From: an uncultured Lachnospiraceae bacterium
GTDB taxonomy: Bacteria; Bacillota; Clostridia; Lachnospirales; Lachnospiraceae
Assembly: GCA_944381405.1 (NCBI GenBank)
Contig: CALWLA010000011.1
Coordinates: 1 to 64,000, forward strand
Direction: 5' to 3'
Length of the DNA stretch: 64,000 bases
The translations under genes were made by a program, and so were the position numbers. This document shows positions 25,127 through 35,211 of the stretch, piece by piece (the stretch's first letter is position 1; the number at the start of each line of letters is the position of its first letter). The notes under the pieces were generated by a model. The model was not told where the DNA came from, searched no databases, and saw nothing but the letters and a program-made list of their open reading frames with translations.

Positions 25127-25747
25127 TTATTCGCCGCCCTGCTGCCGCTTGATCACCTTCAGTCTTGTAAATTCCTCTCTGTCCTTTTCCTCCAGCGCAT
25201 TGCTGATATCCTTTACCAGGGTATCGTACATGGGGATGGTGATATTCTTCAGGGCGTTGGCCCGCTTCTGGGTCTTCCGGATGTTTGCCGCCAGACGATA
25301 GGCGGAATTTTCCACCATGGCAAGCCTGAGGGTCAGCTCCTTCACCCGGTCAAAATAAAGCTTTGCCTGATCCAGGGATTCCCGGGTGTCAAAAAAGGAA
25401 TAATGCAGTCCCTCCGGCATTTTTTCCCATTCCACCAAAGGAATGTCGGTGCCCATGATGCTGCGGTATTTCAGCCGCACCCCGTCGTCCACCGGGATGG
25501 TCTTGCTGATATCCTCCACGGTGCTGAGTCCATGCTCGATGTTGGCCTTCTGCAGGGCCCTGTAGGCGTTGGTAAAGGTTTCGTCGATCTCCGACTGGAT
25601 GCCCTTTGCCTGCTCCACAAGTCCCGTCAGCTCCCGGATGAGGATGTTCCGCTTTTTGTCCATGAGGGCGTATCCCTGCCGCGCCAGCGCCAGGGAATTT
25701 TTACATATCATCAGATTTCCCTTTGTGGGAAAAGCGTTCTGGTTCAT
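25127..25747 (-). CDS. ntpD: V-type ATP synthase subunit D
   Basis: A 206-residue central-stalk subunit: N-terminal and C-terminal long helices, start FPTKGNLMICKNSLALARQG as in NtpD/AtpD, and the conserved ENSAYRLAANIRKTQKRANAL segment near 150-170. It forms the rotor shaft with subunit F. AAGGAGCGG lies before the ATG. It is the last gene of the operon. Confidence 0.95.
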   Translation of the reverse strand: MNQNAFPTKGNLMICKNSLALARQGYALMDKKRNILIRELTGLVEQAKGIQSEIDETFTNAYRALQKANIEHGLSTVEDISKTIPVDDGVRLKYRSIMGTDIPLVEWEKMPEGLHYSFFDTRESLDQAKLYFDRVKELTLRLAMVENSAYRLAANIRKTQKRANALKNITIPMYDTLVKDISNALEEKDREEFTRLKVIKRQQGGE

Positions 25748-25820
25748 AGCTCCGCTCCTTTGCAGGGCCCTTCCGGCCCTGCCGCCTTACGATTCCGGCC
25801 CTGTCCGGGCCACTGCCGGT

Positions 25821-27227
25821 TTACAGCTCCGGCACGTCAAATTCCGCAGGATCCGTAGGCTGATAATATTTCTCCAGGATCTTCGTATCCACACGATCCA
25901 GCTCCGCCTTGGGCAGAAGGCCCAGAAGCTTCCAGCCCAGATCCAGGGTCTCCGTTACCGTTCTGTTTTCCGAGGGGCTCTGTCCTACAAAATGCTTTTC
26001 GAACTCGTCGCCGAACCGCAGGTAAGCCTTGTCCAGATCGGAAAGTTCGTCCTCGCCGATAACCGACGCCAGGGCTCTTGCGTCCTCCGCGTGGGCATAG
26101 GAGGAGAACAGCTGGTTGGCCACGTCCTGATGGTCCTCTCTGGTGAAGCCCTCGCCGATGCCGTCCTTCATCAGTCGGGACAGGGAGGGCAACACGCTGA
26201 TAGGCGGATAGATGTTCTTGCCGTTCAGGCTCCGGTCCAGAACGATCTGGCCCTCGGTAATATATCCCGTCAGATCCGGGATCGGGTGGGTGATGTCGTC
26301 GTTGGGCATGGTCAGGATCGGGATCTGGGTCACAGAACCGCTGCGGCCTGCCACGATGCCGGCGCGCTCGTAGATGGCTGCCAGCTCCGAATACATGTAT
26401 CCGGGATAGCCCTTTCTGGAAGGGATCTCTCCCTTGGAGGAGGATACCTCACGCATGGCCTCGCAGAAGGAGGTCATATCCGTCAGCACCACCAGGATGT
26501 GCATGCCCCGTTCAAAGGCCAGATACTCCGCCAGGGTCAGGGCTACCTTCGGGGTGATGAGCCTCTCTACCACCGGCTCGTTGGCCAGGTTGATGAACAT
26601 GGCCACATGATCGGAAACGCCGCTTTCCGCAAAGGTCCGCTTAAAGAAATCCGCTACGTCGTGGGTCACGCCCATGGCGCCGAATACGATGGCGAAACGC
26701 TCTCCCTCCGCGTTGTCTCCCAGGGAAGACTGGGTCACGATCTGTGCCGCCAGCATGTCCTGGGGCAGACCGTTTCCGGAAAAGATCGGCAACTTCTGCC
26801 CGCGGATCAGGGTGGTGAGGCCGTCGATAGCGGAAATGCCGGTACGGATATAGTTTCTCGGATATTCTCTGGAAACCGGATTCAAGGGCTTGCCATTTAC
26901 GTCCAGCCTGACGTCGCTGACGATGTCTCCCATGCCGTCGATGGGCTGTCCCACGCCGTTGAAGGTGCGGCCCAGCATCTCCTCGGAAACGGCGATCTCC
27001 ATGGGATGGCCTGACAGCTTGGTGTGGGCGTTCCGCAGCGCCATGCCGTCGGTGCCCTCGAACACCTGGATCACCGCCTTGTCGTTATAGATCTCGATGA
27101 TACGTCCCAGGCGCTTTTTTCCTTCCACGTTGATCTCGCACAGCTCGTCGAAGGCCGCGCCCCGTAATCCTTCCAAAACGATCAGAGGGCCGCTGATTCC
27201 CTGCAGCCCAAGATATTCAATTGCCAC
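25821..27227 (-). CDS. ntpB: V-type ATP synthase subunit B
   Basis: A 468-residue non-catalytic nucleotide-binding subunit. It has the beta-barrel start, the ATPase core without a full Walker A ([16 protein letters not shown]), and the FERAGI-like segment [21 protein letters not shown]. It alternates with subunit A in the A3B3 head. The start is GTG (27227) with AAGGAGGG upstream. It follows subunit A by 14 nt. Confidence 0.97.
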   Translation of the reverse strand: MAIEYLGLQGISGPLIVLEGLRGAAFDELCEINVEGKKRLGRIIEIYNDKAVIQVFEGTDGMALRNAHTKLSGHPMEIAVSEEMLGRTFNGVGQPIDGMGDIVSDVRLDVNGKPLNPVSREYPRNYIRTGISAIDGLTTLIRGQKLPIFSGNGLPQDMLAAQIVTQSSLGDNAEGERFAIVFGAMGVTHDVADFFKRTFAESGVSDHVAMFINLANEPVVERLITPKVALTLAEYLAFERGMHILVVLTDMTSFCEAMREVSSSKGEIPSRKGYPGYMYSELAAIYERAGIVAGRSGSVTQIPILTMPNDDITHPIPDLTGYITEGQIVLDRSLNGKNIYPPISVLPSLSRLMKDGIGEGFTREDHQDVANQLFSSYAHAEDARALASVIGEDELSDLDKAYLRFGDEFEKHFVGQSPSENRTVTETLDLGWKLLGLLPKAELDRVDTKILEKYYQPTDPAEFDVPEL

Positions 27228-27241
27228 TTTTGCGTCCCTCC

Positions 27242-29062
27242 TTAGCCGTTCTTTTCCAGTACCTGATTGTAAAATTCATCGATGGCCTTTTTGTAATCGC
27301 TGAACAGCTCCAGCTTGTCGTTGGGCACATCGTACTTGATATTGATGATCCGGTCGAAGATATCGAACTTCTCCAGGACGGAAACCGGCATGCCCAGCTT
27401 TACCAGGGCCTTTGCCTTTTTATCCAGGTACAGGATGGTCTCCATCATCAGAAACTGCTTTCTCAGCGGCACGCAGGTGTCCTCCTTATGGAAGGCATTC
27501 TGCTGCAGGAATCCGGTCCGGATCACCTTTGCGATGAGCAGCGTCAGCTTCTGGTCGTCCGGCAGCACGTCGGAGCCGATGAGCTTTACGATGTCCATCA
27601 GCTTGGCTTCCTCTGTCAGGATATAGTAGATCTGGTTCCGGTCGTCCAGAAACTTCGGGCTGACGTTGTCGGTATACCAGCCTGCCAGGTCGCTGACATA
27701 ATCCGAATAGGAGGTCAACCACTGGATGGCAGGATAATGTCTCGCATATGCCAGGGATTTGTCCAGAGTCCAGAAGCAGCGCACGAAACGCTTGGTGTTC
27801 TGGGTCACGGGCTCGGAGAAATCTCCGCCCTGGGGCGAAACTGCGCCGATGATGGATACGGAGCCTTCGCTTTCGTTCAGGTTCTGTACAAATCCGGCTC
27901 TCTCATAGAAGGCCGCCAGTCTGGAAGCCAGGTAAGCGGGATAGCCTTCCTCTGCGGGCATCTCCTCCAAACGTCCGGAAAGCTCCCGGAGAGCCTCTGC
28001 CCATCGGGAGGTGGAGTCAGCCATGATGGCCACATGGTAGCCCATATCCCGGTAATACTCCGCCAGGGTCAGGCCTGAATACAGAGACGCCTCTCTTGCC
28101 GCCACCGGCATGTTGGAGGTGTTTGCGATCAGCGCCGTCCGGTCCATCAGCGGATTTCCGCTCTTGGGGTCGATGAGTTTGGTGAACTCCTCCAATACCT
28201 GGGTCATCTCGTTGCCGCGCTCGCCGCAGCCGATATAGATGATGATATCCGCATCGGACCATTTTGCGATCTGATGCTGGTTCATGGTCTTTCCGGTTCC
28301 GAAACCGCCGGGGATCGCCGCCGTGCCGCCCTTTGCGATGGGGAACAGGGTATCCAGGATCCGCTGTCCCGTTACCAGGGGCATGGTGGGCGCATAGCGC
28401 TTTGCCACAGGTCTCGGCACCCGGATCGGCCATCTCTGGCACATGGTAAGCTCTTTTTCCGTTCCGTCGGAAAGCCGTACCGTTACCAGAGGTTCCTCAA
28501 TGGTATAGGCCCCGTCTGCCACAACGGAAACCACCTCTCCGGAAAGCTCCGGCGGTACCATGACTTTATGGACGATGGCTCTCGTTTCCGGCACCTCTGC
28601 GATGATGCTTCCGCCGAACACCCGGTCTCCCGGCTTTACGGTGATATGGGCATCCCACTTCTTTTCCCGGTCCAGGGAATCCACGCTGACGCCGCGGCTG
28701 ATATACGCGCCGTCTCTTTCCCGGATCGCGGACAGAGGCCGCTCGATACCGTCAAAAATATTGTTCAGGATCCCCGGCGCCAGGATACAGGACACCGGCG
28801 ATCCGGAGCCCTCCACCGGCTCTCCCGGCTTCATGCCGGAGGTCTCCTCATAAACCTCGATGGTGGTCTTTTCCGTGGTCAGTCCGATGACCTCGCCTAC
28901 CAGGCGGCTGTTTCCCACATAGACCATTTCATTCATTTCAAAGCCCTGATCTCCCAGAAGGGTCACTACAGGTCCGTTGATGCCATAGATCACACCTTCG
29001 GCCCGCCGGTTTCCGCCCTTTCTGGAATCCAGGATCTCCTCCAGCGCATCACTGTTTCCCAT
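27242..29062 (-). CDS. ntpA: V-type ATP synthase catalytic subunit A
   Basis: A 606-residue catalytic subunit. It has an N-terminal beta-barrel, the bulge domain insertion typical of A subunits (about 110-190), Walker [16 protein letters not shown] with the catalytic Glu, and [14 protein letters not shown]. It hydrolyses or makes ATP coupled to ion flow through K and I. ATG 29062 is chosen: AGGAGG lies 9 nt upstream, and an earlier start would run into subunit E. It overlaps the E gene by 14 nt. Confidence 0.97.
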   Translation of the reverse strand: MGNSDALEEILDSRKGGNRRAEGVIYGINGPVVTLLGDQGFEMNEMVYVGNSRLVGEVIGLTTEKTTIEVYEETSGMKPGEPVEGSGSPVSCILAPGILNNIFDGIERPLSAIRERDGAYISRGVSVDSLDREKKWDAHITVKPGDRVFGGSIIAEVPETRAIVHKVMVPPELSGEVVSVVADGAYTIEEPLVTVRLSDGTEKELTMCQRWPIRVPRPVAKRYAPTMPLVTGQRILDTLFPIAKGGTAAIPGGFGTGKTMNQHQIAKWSDADIIIYIGCGERGNEMTQVLEEFTKLIDPKSGNPLMDRTALIANTSNMPVAAREASLYSGLTLAEYYRDMGYHVAIMADSTSRWAEALRELSGRLEEMPAEEGYPAYLASRLAAFYERAGFVQNLNESEGSVSIIGAVSPQGGDFSEPVTQNTKRFVRCFWTLDKSLAYARHYPAIQWLTSYSDYVSDLAGWYTDNVSPKFLDDRNQIYYILTEEAKLMDIVKLIGSDVLPDDQKLTLLIAKVIRTGFLQQNAFHKEDTCVPLRKQFLMMETILYLDKKAKALVKLGMPVSVLEKFDIFDRIINIKYDVPNDKLELFSDYKKAIDEFYNQVLEKNG

Positions 29063-29633
29063 GCTGTCCGCCTCCTGTCGTAAAGCTGAAATCATGCTTT
29101 TCCTGCTCAAGCCTTGTCCGGAAGGAATTGTCGATGAAGATGTTCATGGAGGGGATCACCGCCAGGGTGCCTCCCAGAAAATCCTCGTCGGATACCTTGA
29201 CCCCTGCAGGAAGGCCGCCCAGCAGCCCCTGGTCTCCGGGGCATAAAAAGATCTCGCATTCCTTGTCTTTTGCAAAGCTCTGGATATCCCGGATCTGCTT
29301 TTCCAATAGCGCCCGATACTCCGCCGTTTCCCGGTAGGCCCGGAGCTTGTCCGCCGCCTCCTGGAACAGCTTGTCCTTGTATTCATCCTGTTTCAGGGAG
29401 ACCTGGCGTTTGATCTTCAGCTGATCCGCTGAAAGCCTGCGCTTGATCTCCTTTTTGATCTTCTCGGTTTCGATGCGGATGCGCATGTCCTGCCGCCGCT
29501 TCGCATCCTCCAGGTGCTCCGCAAGGGTCTCTTCCAGGCCCTCCTCGTATTCCTGCACCACTTTTTTGTAATGCGCCTTGGCGTCCTCCATGCAGATGTC
29601 ATGAAACCGCTGCAATTTTTCCTCAGTCGTCAT
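29049..29633 (-). CDS. ntpE: V-type ATP synthase subunit E
   Basis: A 194-residue peripheral-stalk subunit with a long charged N-terminal helix (about 1-105) and a C-terminal globular domain ending in the usual EFNTSF-like region, here FIDNSFRTRLEQEKHD. GGGAGAAG lies before the ATG. It pairs with the small helical subunit encoded at 33488-33799. Confidence 0.9.
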   Translation of the reverse strand: MTTEEKLQRFHDICMEDAKAHYKKVVQEYEEGLEETLAEHLEDAKRRQDMRIRIETEKIKKEIKRRLSADQLKIKRQVSLKQDEYKDKLFQEAADKLRAYRETAEYRALLEKQIRDIQSFAKDKECEIFLCPGDQGLLGGLPAGVKVSDEDFLGGTLAVIPSMNIFIDNSFRTRLEQEKHDFSFTTGGGQHGKQ

Positions 29634-29653
29634 GTTTCTTCTCCCGCGCTGTT

Positions 29654-29959
29654 TTACAGCTTAACACCGATGGCCTCATTGATATAGGCCGTAATGAAAT
29701 TCGGCTTTCTTCCGGTTCCGTGCCGGTCCGGTATCTCGATCACCAAGGGCTCGTTGTTCATCTTCAGCTCGTTCACAAGCTCCGGATATTTCTTTCCGTA
29801 GCTCTCCGTGATCATCAGTATCCCGATGCTTTTATCCTTGAGGATCCTGCGGGCCGCTTCTTCAAAGGCTTCCTTTGTGTTGGCCTTTTCGCCCTCCACG
29901 CCGGCAAGCCTTAGGCCCGTCAGGGTATCGTTGTTGTCGCAAATGACATACATCTTCAT
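29654..29959 (-). CDS. ntpF: V-type ATP synthase subunit F
   Basis: A 101-residue Rossmann-like subunit (MYVICDNNDTLTGLRLAGVEG, then IGILMITESYGKKYPE). It binds subunit D in the central stalk and may regulate activity. GGGAGGAAAAGG lies before the ATG. It lies between K and E, the normal clostridial order. Confidence 0.93.
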   Translation of the reverse strand: MKMYVICDNNDTLTGLRLAGVEGEKANTKEAFEEAARRILKDKSIGILMITESYGKKYPELVNELKMNNEPLVIEIPDRHGTGRKPNFITAYINEAIGVKL

Positions 29960-29992
29960 CTGCCTTTTCCTCCCAAGCAGCCGGATCCGGTC

Positions 29993-30433
29993 TTACAGCT
30001 GACCGAGGATCATGAAGGAAATGATCAATCCGTAAAGGCAGACACCCTCTGCCAGTCCTACGAAGATCAGGGACTTACCGAGAATGGAGCCGTCCTCGGA
30101 GATCGCGCCAAGAGCTGCAGATGCTGCGGAGGATACGGCGATACCGCCGCCTACGCAGGAAAGTCCGGTAGCCAGCGCCGCTGCGATGTAGCCCAGTCCC
30201 GTGGAAGAGCCTGCCGCGGCTGCCACTGCGGTCTCCTCTGCTGCCAGAGCCGTGTTGCCCATGCCCATCAGAAGGGTGGTTCCGATCAGGGTTCCAAAGA
30301 ACATGACCATGTTGAGGCACAGCGCCTTTTTATACCGGCCCTTGGTCTTTTCTCCGGAGATAAATGCGCCGAAGGGTACGCCGATGCTTAAGATAAGTGC
30401 TGCTGCGAGTAAAATCTTGACTGTGAGTGACAT
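29993..30433 (-). CDS. ntpK: V-type ATP synthase subunit K (proteolipid ring)
   Basis: A 146-residue rotor-ring protein with four membrane helices. The last hairpin carries the ion-binding Glu in FVGLAEGVCLYGL; the first hairpin has no acidic residue in the equivalent place, as in other clostridial duplicated K subunits. The coupling ion cannot be settled from this alone. ATG 30433 is chosen (GGAGG 8 nt upstream) over an upstream TTG. Confidence 0.93.
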   Translation of the reverse strand: MSLTVKILLAAALILSIGVPFGAFISGEKTKGRYKKALCLNMVMFFGTLIGTTLLMGMGNTALAAEETAVAAAAGSSTGLGYIAAALATGLSCVGGGIAVSSAASAALGAISEDGSILGKSLIFVGLAEGVCLYGLIISFMILGQL

Positions 30434-30496
30434 TGTTTTTTCCTCCAAAATCAAACTTTTTGATTTATTTTTTATGTTTCAGTCCGGCCCTTTGGG

Positions 30497-32446
30497 TCAG
30501 GCTGCTTTTTCTTCCTTGCCGTAAGGTCTGAAGGCCCGTCCGCCTCCGGTATAGAACCGGGAGAACAGCTCGTAGTATTCCAGCCTCAGTACCTGGATGC
30601 CTACGATCAGGCCCTCGAGGCCGCAGATGAACAGGTTGCCGAGAATGACTACCGGCCAGCTGATGCTGCCGCCGCTTTCCGCGCCTGCCAGCATCATCAC
30701 CACGCCCATCATGGCCGCATGGCTCACCGCAAAGGCGCCGATACGCACGAAGGACAGGGTGTTGGAAAAATAGGACAGGAGCATCTCGAACATCTCGAAG
30801 AAGCCCTGGGTGATGAACATGCCTGCGCCGCCCTCGATGAGCTCCGCCTTCTTCTGCACCTTGTTCATGATAGGCTCCTTCAGGAACAGGAGCAGAAGCG
30901 GGATGCCGAACATCACCAAAAGCACCACTGCCGCCGGAAGGGCGTGTCCTGTCATATAGAGCACCACGCAGAGCACGATGCTGCCGTAAAAGATCAGGCC
31001 CACGATTCCGTTGGTATCCAGCACCGCCTTTTCCGCATTGTGCTGCCGCAGGCCGTTTATGATGTTCAGGACCATGCACAGCAGGATGATTCCCATGCCG
31101 ATGGCCACCGCCACCACGAATACCGTGTTCAGGCTGCCGAAGAAGGGCAGGTTCGTCATAGCCGTCTGAGGATGCAGCCACAGGGGCTCGATCACGTCCT
31201 CAAATCCGAATACGGAGCCGAACAGCAGGCCAAAGATCATGGAAAACACGCCGCAGCAGGAAATGATTCCTGCAAGCCTCATGCCCTTGAGCCTGTACAG
31301 CAGGGCTCCGCCGATGCAAAGCACCGCGCCCTGTCCCAGGTCTCCGAACATAAATCCGAAAAATACCATATAGGTAAGAGCCAGCAGGGGCGTCGGATCG
31401 ATCTCATTATAGGAGGGCAGTCCGTACATCTCCAGGAACATCTCAAAGGGCTTCAGGATGGCCGGATGCCGCAGCTTTGTGGGCGGTCCGTTCAGCAGCT
31501 TGCTGACGTCCTTTTCCGCAAAGCAGAAGACCTTTTCGTCCTCCTCGATCTCCTTGCGGAAGCGCTTTGCGTCCTTTTCTCCCATCCATCCGCAGATGAT
31601 GTAAAAGGTGTGGTAGTCATGCTTTGTGCAGGCCGCATACTTCCGGACATCGAAATTCACCGCCTGCCGTTCCAGCCGGGCCGAAGCCGCCAGGATCTCT
31701 GCGCCATGATTTTGCAGATATTCCGCGATCTGCACGTCGATCCGGAACACCTTTTCCTGGTGATCCTTGATCTTTTCATGGAGCTGGTTGATCTGCTCCT
31801 CCGGAGAACCGGTATACTCGTCCGGAATGAAGATCTTTTCAAAATACATGGATGCAAAGACCGCGTCCACCTTATCCTCGTCCCGCTGGGGTACAAAATA
31901 CACCAGATAGACAAAGTCGCCGTCCCTGGTACACTCTGAGATCAGGGCGTCCATGGAATCATAAACATATTCCTGCAGCTTCTGATAATACTCCACCGGC
32001 ATACGGCCAAAGCTGTATTTGATGTGGTCGAAGTGAAGTATTTTCCGGATATCATAATTGAGTCCGATAAACGGGACGATCTTCCGGTAGGACTCCTCCA
32101 AAAGCGCGATCTCGTCCTTGAGCGTTTTTTTCTGCTCCATGCTGCCGGTCAGGGTCTCCGTCAGGTCATGGACGACCTCCACGGCCCGCTCAAGGGGCAT
32201 GTCTCCCTCCGCCTTTTGGGAAGCCTGGGGCAGCATCTCCGCATATTCCTTGCATACGGAACGGATCTGCTGCAGCTCTTCCTTGTAGGGGTTTTCCTCC
32301 AGGAAGGGTGCGATGCCCTGGGCGTTTTTCATTTCCGTCATGGCGTTTTCCAGATGCATTTCGTACTTGCTCAGGTAGGTTTCCACGACTCTGTCAAAGT
32401 CCGGTTTTGGTCCCGTGATACTCAGAAATGTCATTTTCTCAATCAC
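30497..32446 (-). CDS. ntpI: V-type ATP synthase subunit I
   Basis: A 649-residue stator subunit. The N-terminal half is cytoplasmic and helical (coiled coils about 80-130 and 220-260); the C-terminal half (about 360-640) has seven or eight membrane helices, including the segment near FVRIGAFAVSHAAMMG that carries the conserved Arg of the ion channel. The start is GTG with GGAGG 7 nt upstream, overlapping the subunit C stop as GTGA. Confidence 0.95.
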   Translation of the reverse strand: MIEKMTFLSITGPKPDFDRVVETYLSKYEMHLENAMTEMKNAQGIAPFLEENPYKEELQQIRSVCKEYAEMLPQASQKAEGDMPLERAVEVVHDLTETLTGSMEQKKTLKDEIALLEESYRKIVPFIGLNYDIRKILHFDHIKYSFGRMPVEYYQKLQEYVYDSMDALISECTRDGDFVYLVYFVPQRDEDKVDAVFASMYFEKIFIPDEYTGSPEEQINQLHEKIKDHQEKVFRIDVQIAEYLQNHGAEILAASARLERQAVNFDVRKYAACTKHDYHTFYIICGWMGEKDAKRFRKEIEEDEKVFCFAEKDVSKLLNGPPTKLRHPAILKPFEMFLEMYGLPSYNEIDPTPLLALTYMVFFGFMFGDLGQGAVLCIGGALLYRLKGMRLAGIISCCGVFSMIFGLLFGSVFGFEDVIEPLWLHPQTAMTNLPFFGSLNTVFVVAVAIGMGIILLCMVLNIINGLRQHNAEKAVLDTNGIVGLIFYGSIVLCVVLYMTGHALPAAVVLLVMFGIPLLLLFLKEPIMNKVQKKAELIEGGAGMFITQGFFEMFEMLLSYFSNTLSFVRIGAFAVSHAAMMGVVMMLAGAESGGSISWPVVILGNLFICGLEGLIVGIQVLRLEYYELFSRFYTGGGRAFRPYGKEEKAA

Positions 32447-33486
32447 GATAAAACCTCCTCCGCGGGCTTCTGCCCGCCATCTTGATAGTGTGTGCTCTCT
32501 ATGATATTAACGATCCGCCGGATCTCCTGCTCCTTTAAAAAGAAGTAGGTGTTGACCGGCGCGATCGAGTAAGGATGATCCTTGGCCGCCTGCCGGTAGA
32601 TATGGCTCAGCATGGCTTCTGAGGCCTTGGTCAGGGATCTTGTTTTTTCCACATAGGGGCGGCCCTTTCTGCCGTAATAGCAGGCCCGCTCCACCTCCAG
32701 AAGCTCCGGAAGCCCCGGCGCTTCCACCATCCTCCGGATATCCTCCACCGTCAGCTTGTAACGGATGGGGATCAGCAGCGCATAAAGCTCCTCCGGAGTC
32801 ATGTCGAAATATTTTTTGGACCGGTAGATCCAGTTCATGTTCATGGTATCGATGCGGCTGCCGAAGGTCTTTGCCACGATGGCCGCAGAGGTCTTGGAAA
32901 GCTCCTTGTCCTTCCGCCGCCACATGCTGGTAAAATACCGCATCTCGATGGCGGTCTCATAATCCACCATCCTGGCATGGCCGCTTTCATAAAGCCGCTT
33001 CAGGATGGAATAATAGGGCGTGCCGCTGAGGTTTTCGATATATTCCGCCATGCTCCTGCTTTCCGCCAGCTGCAGGATGTCGATGCGGCCGTATTTTTTC
33101 AGGTACTCCCCGTAAGGCCGCAAGCCGTCGATGGTCGGCCGGCCCCCAAGGGCTGCCTGCAGGCACAGATTCAGCATCCGCACCTCGTAATGGCCGAAAT
33201 AAAGCTTCATAAAGCTGCGCTGCTGGGGCCCTGCGAACTGATACAGCCTGTCGAAATCCTGGAGCAGGGACAGCATCAGCCGCCGCTCCACGCCGCTTCG
33301 GTGGAGGCTCTCAGCGCTTACGTTCTGGAAAAGCTCCGCGTAGGGCTTAAAGGTACTGAGGAATTCCGCCTTCTGCAGGGAAAGCCGCTGTTCCGAAAGC
33401 CGGACAAAATCCTCCTCCTTCAAAAGGTTTTTCCGCATGGCCCGTACCTTGGTGACGATGCCGCTGTTTGTCATTACGCTTTCCAT
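32443..33486 (-). CDS. ntpC: V-type ATP synthase subunit C
   Basis: A 347-residue all-helical subunit of the V0D/AC39 family, the socket that joins the central stalk to the K ring. It has three repeat-like helical bundles; IRYKLTVEDIRRMVEAPGLPELLE is typical of the third. It begins one base after the stop of the small helical subunit and overlaps subunit I by 4 nt. Confidence 0.92.
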   Translation of the reverse strand: MESVMTNSGIVTKVRAMRKNLLKEEDFVRLSEQRLSLQKAEFLSTFKPYAELFQNVSAESLHRSGVERRLMLSLLQDFDRLYQFAGPQQRSFMKLYFGHYEVRMLNLCLQAALGGRPTIDGLRPYGEYLKKYGRIDILQLAESRSMAEYIENLSGTPYYSILKRLYESGHARMVDYETAIEMRYFTSMWRRKDKELSKTSAAIVAKTFGSRIDTMNMNWIYRSKKYFDMTPEELYALLIPIRYKLTVEDIRRMVEAPGLPELLEVERACYYGRKGRPYVEKTRSLTKASEAMLSHIYRQAAKDHPYSIAPVNTYFFLKEQEIRRIVNIIESTHYQDGGQKPAEEVLS

Positions 33487-33487
33487 A

Positions 33488-33799
33488 TCAGCTCTCTATG
33501 ACCTTCCTCAGGATCTCGTCGCTCAGAGCTTCGTGGGATGCCTCGTAATATGCGGAGATCCTGGACAGCTCCTCCTGGCCCTGGCGCTGCTGCAGGGAAA
33601 GCTCCTCTTCCGCCTTTTTGGCGTATTCCTCCCGGATCTGCTGCAGGCGCTCCTCCGTCTCCGCCTCGATCTTCTGATCCAGCGCCGCGGTTTTTTCCTG
33701 CATCCGCCTGTCTACCTGCTTTTTTTCTTCCTCTGCGGATTCCCGGACCCGTTCCGTCGCCTCTTCGATTTTTGAAATTCTGTCGATCAGATTTTCCAT
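33488..33799 (-). CDS. V-type ATP synthase subunit G/H, small peripheral-stalk coiled coil
   Basis: A 103-residue, highly charged single-helix protein (Glu, Lys, Gln, Arg rich) with no globular part, the form of the bacterial V-ATPase G/H subunit that pairs with E. CGGAGG lies upstream of the ATG. First gene of the nine-gene operon; I found no convincing promoter in 33800-33882. Confidence 0.85.
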   Translation of the reverse strand: MENLIDRISKIEEATERVRESAEEEKKQVDRRMQEKTAALDQKIEAETEERLQQIREEYAKKAEEELSLQQRQGQEELSRISAYYEASHEALSDEILRKVIES

Positions 33800-33882
33800 A
33801 GTGCCTCCGTTTCGAAAGACCGCTGTTCTCTCTTAAGTTTACAGCTTTGCCTTCGATTTTACATTTTTTACTGCAAAACGTA

Positions 33883-33913
33883 CGCGAGGAGAAGCCGAAG
33901 CCTCTCCACCGCG
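33883..33913 (-). terminator. Terminator of the SH3-protein gene
   Basis: On the minus strand CGCG (33913-33910), GGAGAGGC, a TTCG tetraloop and GCTTCTCC, then CGCG. The G-U pair forms only in the minus-strand RNA. The T run after it is short (TACGTTTTG). An A run precedes it. Confidence 0.65.
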
Positions 33914-33951
33914 TTTTTTTTGTTATTCAGGGCCAGTGGCCCGTTGTTTGC

Positions 33952-35025
33952 TTACTGTGCCGCCGTTTCTGCTGTTGCTTCGGTGCTGTCCTCAATCGGC
34001 TCGATGAAGTTCTTGTCCACCGTCACCTGGATGCCGTCCAGAACAAAGCCCACCTTGTTGGTGCCTTCGATCTCCTGCACCTCGCCGATCTCTGTTCCGT
34101 TGGAAAGCTGCACATAGACCCGGTTTTCGTTGTCAGCGTAACGCACGTTGACGCCGTTGCCGCGAATCCTGTATCTCACTACCGGCGGCGCCGTGGTCTC
34201 CGGCTCCGTTACCGGCGGTTCCGTTACCGGCTCGGTCACTGCCTCGGTAACCGCCTCGGTCTGAACCGGGCTGGTCTCCGGCGTTTCCTCGTTCTTTGGC
34301 ATCAGGCTACGGATCAGGATCACCAGCAGGATGACGCAGATCACCGGAATCAGGATCCGGAGGATGTCATAGATGCTGATGCTCTGCTTCTGGGGACGCC
34401 TCTGCCCCCGGTTGGTGCCGCCCCTCGGATTGGTGCGGCCCTGGCGCTGCGCCCGGAGCCGGTCCTCTCTGGTGGGCACCTCTCTTGTATCCCGGCTGGC
34501 CCGGTCGTCCAGGCTGTCATACCTGCGCCGGTCACCTCTTGTGCTCTGGCTCTGCTGCCGCTCCCGCTGCACCGGGACCCTGAGCCGCTCGCCGGACTGC
34601 TGGGCTGCCGCCTCTCTCTGTCCGCTCTCCTCCCGGCTCTGGCGCTTCGGCCGGGCCGCCGCCCCGCCGGCTGCTCCGCCTACAAAGGCGCTGATCTCCT
34701 GCTCCAGCAGATGATAGGACCTGGCGGCGTCCTGAGGATTGTTGTCCCCTTCGTGCACCGCCTTGTTGCCCAGCATGCGGATCGTGTGGAAATTGTCCCG
34801 GGAGCTCTTTTCAATATAATGACCCTGGTACAGCTTTTCGATGGTGTCCGCCAGGTCCGTGTAGATCACGAAGCTCTGCCCTGCCGCAAGACGGACGATC
34901 TGTTCCATCGTCTGACGGCCCTTGACCAGAGCCAGGTTGTACTCGGCCCTGCTGATCAGATTTTCCATCTCGGAAAGCCCGCGCTCCACGCGCTGCCAGG
35001 TACTCGTATTTCTGATATCTGCCAT
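33952..35025 (-). CDS. Membrane-anchored DUF4145-like/SH3 protein
   Basis: A 357-residue protein. About 1-115 resembles the DUF4145/HEPN-like helical domain (NFHTIRMLGNKAVHEGDNN); an Arg/Gln-rich disordered region follows; a single membrane helix lies near 215-235 (IPVICVILLVILIRSLM); a Thr/Glu/Pro-rich stalk leads to a C-terminal bacterial SH3-like domain (YRIRGNGVNVRYADNENRVY). The layout suggests an inside sensor domain and an outside wall-binding domain. ATG 35025 follows CAGGAGGG. It has its own promoter. Function unknown. Confidence 0.65.
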   Translation of the reverse strand: MADIRNTSTWQRVERGLSEMENLISRAEYNLALVKGRQTMEQIVRLAAGQSFVIYTDLADTIEKLYQGHYIEKSSRDNFHTIRMLGNKAVHEGDNNPQDAARSYHLLEQEISAFVGGAAGGAAARPKRQSREESGQREAAAQQSGERLRVPVQRERQQSQSTRGDRRRYDSLDDRASRDTREVPTREDRLRAQRQGRTNPRGGTNRGQRRPQKQSISIYDILRILIPVICVILLVILIRSLMPKNEETPETSPVQTEAVTEAVTEPVTEPPVTEPETTAPPVVRYRIRGNGVNVRYADNENRVYVQLSNGTEIGEVQEIEGTNKVGFVLDGIQVTVDKNFIEPIEDSTEATAETAAQ

Positions 35026-35103
35026 ACTGCCCTCCTGCCGGGAAAAGCATTTCCCGGAGATACGCAGAATCTGCTCCTGCATACCCCTTGATTTATTACC
35101 AGT

Positions 35104-35132
35104 AGTTTACTCTCATCCCCCGATTTTTGCAA
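35104..35132 (-). promoter_or_regulatory. Promoter of the SH3-protein gene
   Basis: Minus strand TTGCAA (35132-35127), 17-nt spacer, TAAACT (35109-35104), about 80 nt before the ATG. Confidence 0.55.
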
Positions 35133-35150
35133 GTTCTATTGTATGAATTT

Positions 35151-35187
35151 ATTAAAGAAGAAAGCCCGGTTATCGCCAGGCTTTGTC
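35151..35187 (-). terminator. Probable terminator of the metal ATPase gene
   Basis: Minus strand AAAGCCTGG (35184-35176), loop CGATAA, CCGGGCTTT (35169-35161), then a T-rich CTTCTTT run. Confidence 0.6.
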
Positions 35188-35211
35188 CTTTACACACAAT
35201 TTACTCAATCC

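Noticed and set aside
33883-33922. A plus-strand terminator with eight T
   Set aside because: No plus-strand gene precedes it; the stem is better in the minus RNA (G-U pair, TTCG loop), so it is assigned to the minus gene.
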